Source of the DNA: a virus
IMG/VR virus record: IMGVR_UViG_3300034522_000066
Coordinates: 1 to 28,746 of that record
DNA length: 28,746 nucleotides
Strand: one strand, 5' to 3'
In this document: positions 27,441-28,746 of the stretch, in pieces
Position numbering within the stretch: the first letter of the stretch is position 1
How the letters are laid out: each line of letters starts with the position of its first letter
Translations under genes and position numbers: made by a program
The notes under the pieces: model-generated
What the model was told of the DNA's origin: nothing
What the model saw: only the letters and a program-made list of their open reading frames with translations
Database searches by the model: none

Positions 27441-27468
27441 AGCATGACGCTGATGACTAGGAGGGGAT

Positions 27469-28110
27469 ATGGGGAAGATCATTACTGTGGCTCACAGCAA
27501 GGGCGGTACAGGCAAGAGCACCACCGTCGTGCAACTGGCTGGGGAACTCGGCATCACCACGCTGGCGGATCTGGACAAGCACCTCTGTCTGGCCACGCTC
27601 AATCAGCTGCGGCCGGACACGCTGAAATGGCAGGTACACTGCAACCTTACCGGGCAGCAGCTGGCGGCACTTATCGAGTCAGATCAGGACATCCTGATCG
27701 ATTGCGGGGGTTATGACAGCAATCTGACTCGCGCAGCCATCGCCTATTCCGATCTGCTCCTGGTGCCCGCGAATGACGACATCACCGAACTGCGAGGACT
27801 GATCGCATTCAACGCGACGCTGGCGGCCATCGAAAAGGAGTTCTCTCTGGAACGACCTCTGCTTGGCCATGTTCTGATGACCCGCACCCACCCGAGCCGA
27901 CGCGACATCAGCCGCCTAACCGACGCGGTGGCTGGGTTGCCGCACTTGGTCATGCTGGGCAGCAGACTCAGCCGGAGGGCGGACTTCGGGCTGATGATGG
28001 ATGCCGGGATGGGCGTCACCGAACGCGCGGCCACCCGAACAAGCGAGGCAGGGAAAGAGGTCAGGGCTCTGGCCGAAGAGGTGCGGGCTGTCCTTTCCAT
28101 GTCAGACTGA
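27469..28110 (+). CDS. parA: ParA-family partition ATPase (small, type Ib-like)
   Basis: A 213-residue protein with ATG after AGGAGGGG. The deviant Walker A motif is KGGTGKST at residues 11-18, Walker A' is ADLDKHL near 38, and the Walker B region is ILIDCGGYDSN, followed by LLLVPANDDITELRG. There is no N-terminal HTH, as in the short ParF-like ATPases that segregate low-copy plasmids and depend on a small ribbon-helix-helix partner for DNA binding. A candidate partner follows. It indicates that the prophage can be kept as an extrachromosomal element. Confidence 0.9.
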   Translation: MGKIITVAHSKGGTGKSTTVVQLAGELGITTLADLDKHLCLATLNQLRPDTLKWQVHCNLTGQQLAALIESDQDILIDCGGYDSNLTRAAIAYSDLLLVPANDDITELRGLIAFNATLAAIEKEFSLERPLLGHVLMTRTHPSRRDISRLTDAVAGLPHLVMLGSRLSRRADFGLMMDAGMGVTERAATRTSEAGKEVRALAEEVRAVLSMSD

Positions 28111-28117
28111 TACATGT

Positions 28118-28160
28118 TGTATATACTTTATATATATACTATGTATACTTTAGATATATT
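28118..28160. repeat. AT-rich repeats between parA and parG-like gene
   Basis: Contains TTGTATATACTTTATATA and TGTATACTTTAGATATAT, plus the inverted pair GTATATA/TATATAC. It fills most of the 70-bp gap between the two partition genes. Confidence 0.65.
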
Positions 28161-28180
28161 CGTGCGCTGATGGGGGTTGT

Positions 28181-28417
28181 ATGGGCAGAAAAAAAGTAGA
28201 CATGACCAAGCTGGAAGGGGCCGGAAGCGGTGCCGGATTGATCGAGCGTGAGCAGACCAGCGCGAAGACAAAAGACAAACTGCTCCGGGCCATGCCGGTA
28301 AGCTTTGAGGAGCGGCACAAGGCGCTGAAAGAGGCGGGGGCCACATCCCTTGTCTATGGCCACTACATCGTGGAAGCGCTGAGAGAGAAGCTGGAACGAG
28401 ACGAGCAACGCAGTTAA
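28181..28417 (+). CDS. ParG-like centromere-binding protein candidate
   Basis: A 78-residue protein with ATG after GGGGG. The first 35 residues are basic and flexible (GRKKVDMTKLEGAGSG). The rest fits a ribbon-helix-helix domain: a short strand (KLLRAMPVSF), helix (EERHKALKEAGA) and helix (VYGHYIVEALREKLERD). TP228 ParG has the same size and layout, a mobile N-terminus and a C-terminal RHH, and is encoded just after ParF. It would bind the TATATAC repeats, stimulate ParA and repress the operon. Binding is inferred from context. Confidence 0.65.
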   Translation: MGRKKVDMTKLEGAGSGAGLIEREQTSAKTKDKLLRAMPVSFEERHKALKEAGATSLVYGHYIVEALREKLERDEQRS

Positions 28418-28427
28418 CTAAAACGAC

Positions 28428-28456
28428 GCGGGCCGACTGTGAGAGAGTCGGCCCGC
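28428..28456 (+). terminator. Strong hairpin after the partition genes
   Basis: GCGGGCCGACT and AGTCGGCCCGC form a perfect 11-bp stem with a 7-base loop (GTGAGAG). No T-run follows, so it may be a weak or factor-dependent terminator or an RNA-stabilising structure. Confidence 0.5.
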
Positions 28457-28485
28457 AAGTTGAACAGCACCTTGGAGGGGCAACT

Positions 28486-28629
28486 ATGCAACTGAATAAG
28501 CAGTCTATCAGATCAGGACATTCCATTGTATCCCTTTTGGGAATGTCGATTCCGCAGCGCCGCCGGTTACTTTCAGGGCTATCCCCCTGGGTGATGGACA
28601 GCGCCAAGAGAGCAAGGCTGGGGATGTAA
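28486..28629 (+). CDS. 47-residue hypothetical protein
   Basis: A short ORF with a strong ribosome site (GGAGGGG) five bases before ATG. The peptide is basic and includes SIRSGHSIVSLLGMSIPQRRR and LLSGLSPWVMDSAKRARLGM. A central moderately hydrophobic part is flanked by Arg-rich segments. It lies just after the hairpin that follows the partition genes and may be part of that operon. I do not recognise it. The good ribosome site is the main support. Confidence 0.45.
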   Translation: MQLNKQSIRSGHSIVSLLGMSIPQRRRLLSGLSPWVMDSAKRARLGM

Positions 28630-28746
28630 GCCGGAACCCCAGAAATTTCCGTCACCCTAGTTGGGTGGGCTCAACACTCGTGTCACCAGCTACCTTCTGG
28701 AGAATCGAGCTCGGCCATCCCTCCCTGGACGGGCATCGCTCGACGA
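28630..28746. other. Right-edge segment, no gene seen
   Basis: The last 117 bases have no ORF with a convincing ribosome site on either strand and no clear repeat or hairpin with a T-run. It may be the start of an intergenic region continuing outside the window. Confidence 0.4.

Noticed and set aside
22473-28160. AT repeats considered as a CRISPR array
   Set aside because: Units are short, imperfect, unevenly spaced and have no uniform spacers or cas genes.
1-28746. tRNA or rRNA genes
   Set aside because: No cloverleaf-like segment, conserved T-loop sequence or rRNA motif was recognised on either strand by eye.

Overview
The window is a contiguous stretch of a temperate, tailed, HK97-type phage or prophage. 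GC-rich coding sequence, an acyl-homoserine-lactone (AHL) receptor resembling AhyR-type proteins, and the module content suggest an Aeromonas-like gammaproteobacterial host; this is inference, because no host gene is present. A partition module at the right end suggests that the lysogen may be plasmid-like, although a complete tyrosine integrase is also encoded. LuxR-type receptors on Aeromonas phages, including a linear plasmid prophage, have been reported (Silpe and Bassler 2019). I cannot tell from sequence alone whether this is one of those genomes.

Layout. 1-12.6 kb (minus strand, reading right to left): packaging, head and long-tail genes. The order is terminase small and large subunits, a small membrane protein, portal, protease, capsid, connectors, a zinc-ribbon membrane moron, tail terminator, tail tube, a frameshifting chaperone pair, tape measure, two tail-tip proteins and the start of an NlpC/P60-like protein. 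12.57-13.2 kb: probable cos region and HNH nuclease. 13.3-14.9 kb (minus): lysis cassette (holin, CHAP-like endolysin, membrane protein, spanin-like pair) behind a strong terminator. 15.3-16.06 kb (plus): an orphan LuxR-type AHL receptor with an intact ligand pocket and a CRP-like box upstream. 16.05-19.4 kb (minus): a train of about eleven short unknown genes, many joined by the same short leader (TAAGTCAGAGGAAAAA and variants). 19.5-22.4 kb (minus): a catalytically degenerate tyrosine recombinase, a zinc-binding protein, an adenine-type DNA methyltransferase and a coiled-coil protein. 22.5-25.8 kb (minus): integrase and the early lytic operon, including a Q-like antiterminator candidate and a Cro-like protein. 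25.96-27.3 kb (plus): a CI-like repressor, a helical protein and a stand-alone LuxR-type HTH protein. 27.4-28.6 kb (plus): ParA/ParG-like partition genes flanked by AT-rich TATATAC repeats, which also occur at 22.5 kb.

How the parts may work together. The CI-like repressor has the S24 fold but alanine at both catalytic positions, so it is unlikely to be cleaved in the SOS response. Together with an AHL receptor, a solo LuxR-type HTH protein and several small unknown proteins, this suggests a lysis-lysogeny switch released by host-density signalling through an antirepressor rather than by DNA damage. The late operon holds terminators immediately before the holin, capsid and head-closure genes, which fits control by a Q-like antiterminator. 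The small-gene array looks like an exchangeable accessory region. Replication and telomere genes, if any, lie outside the window.
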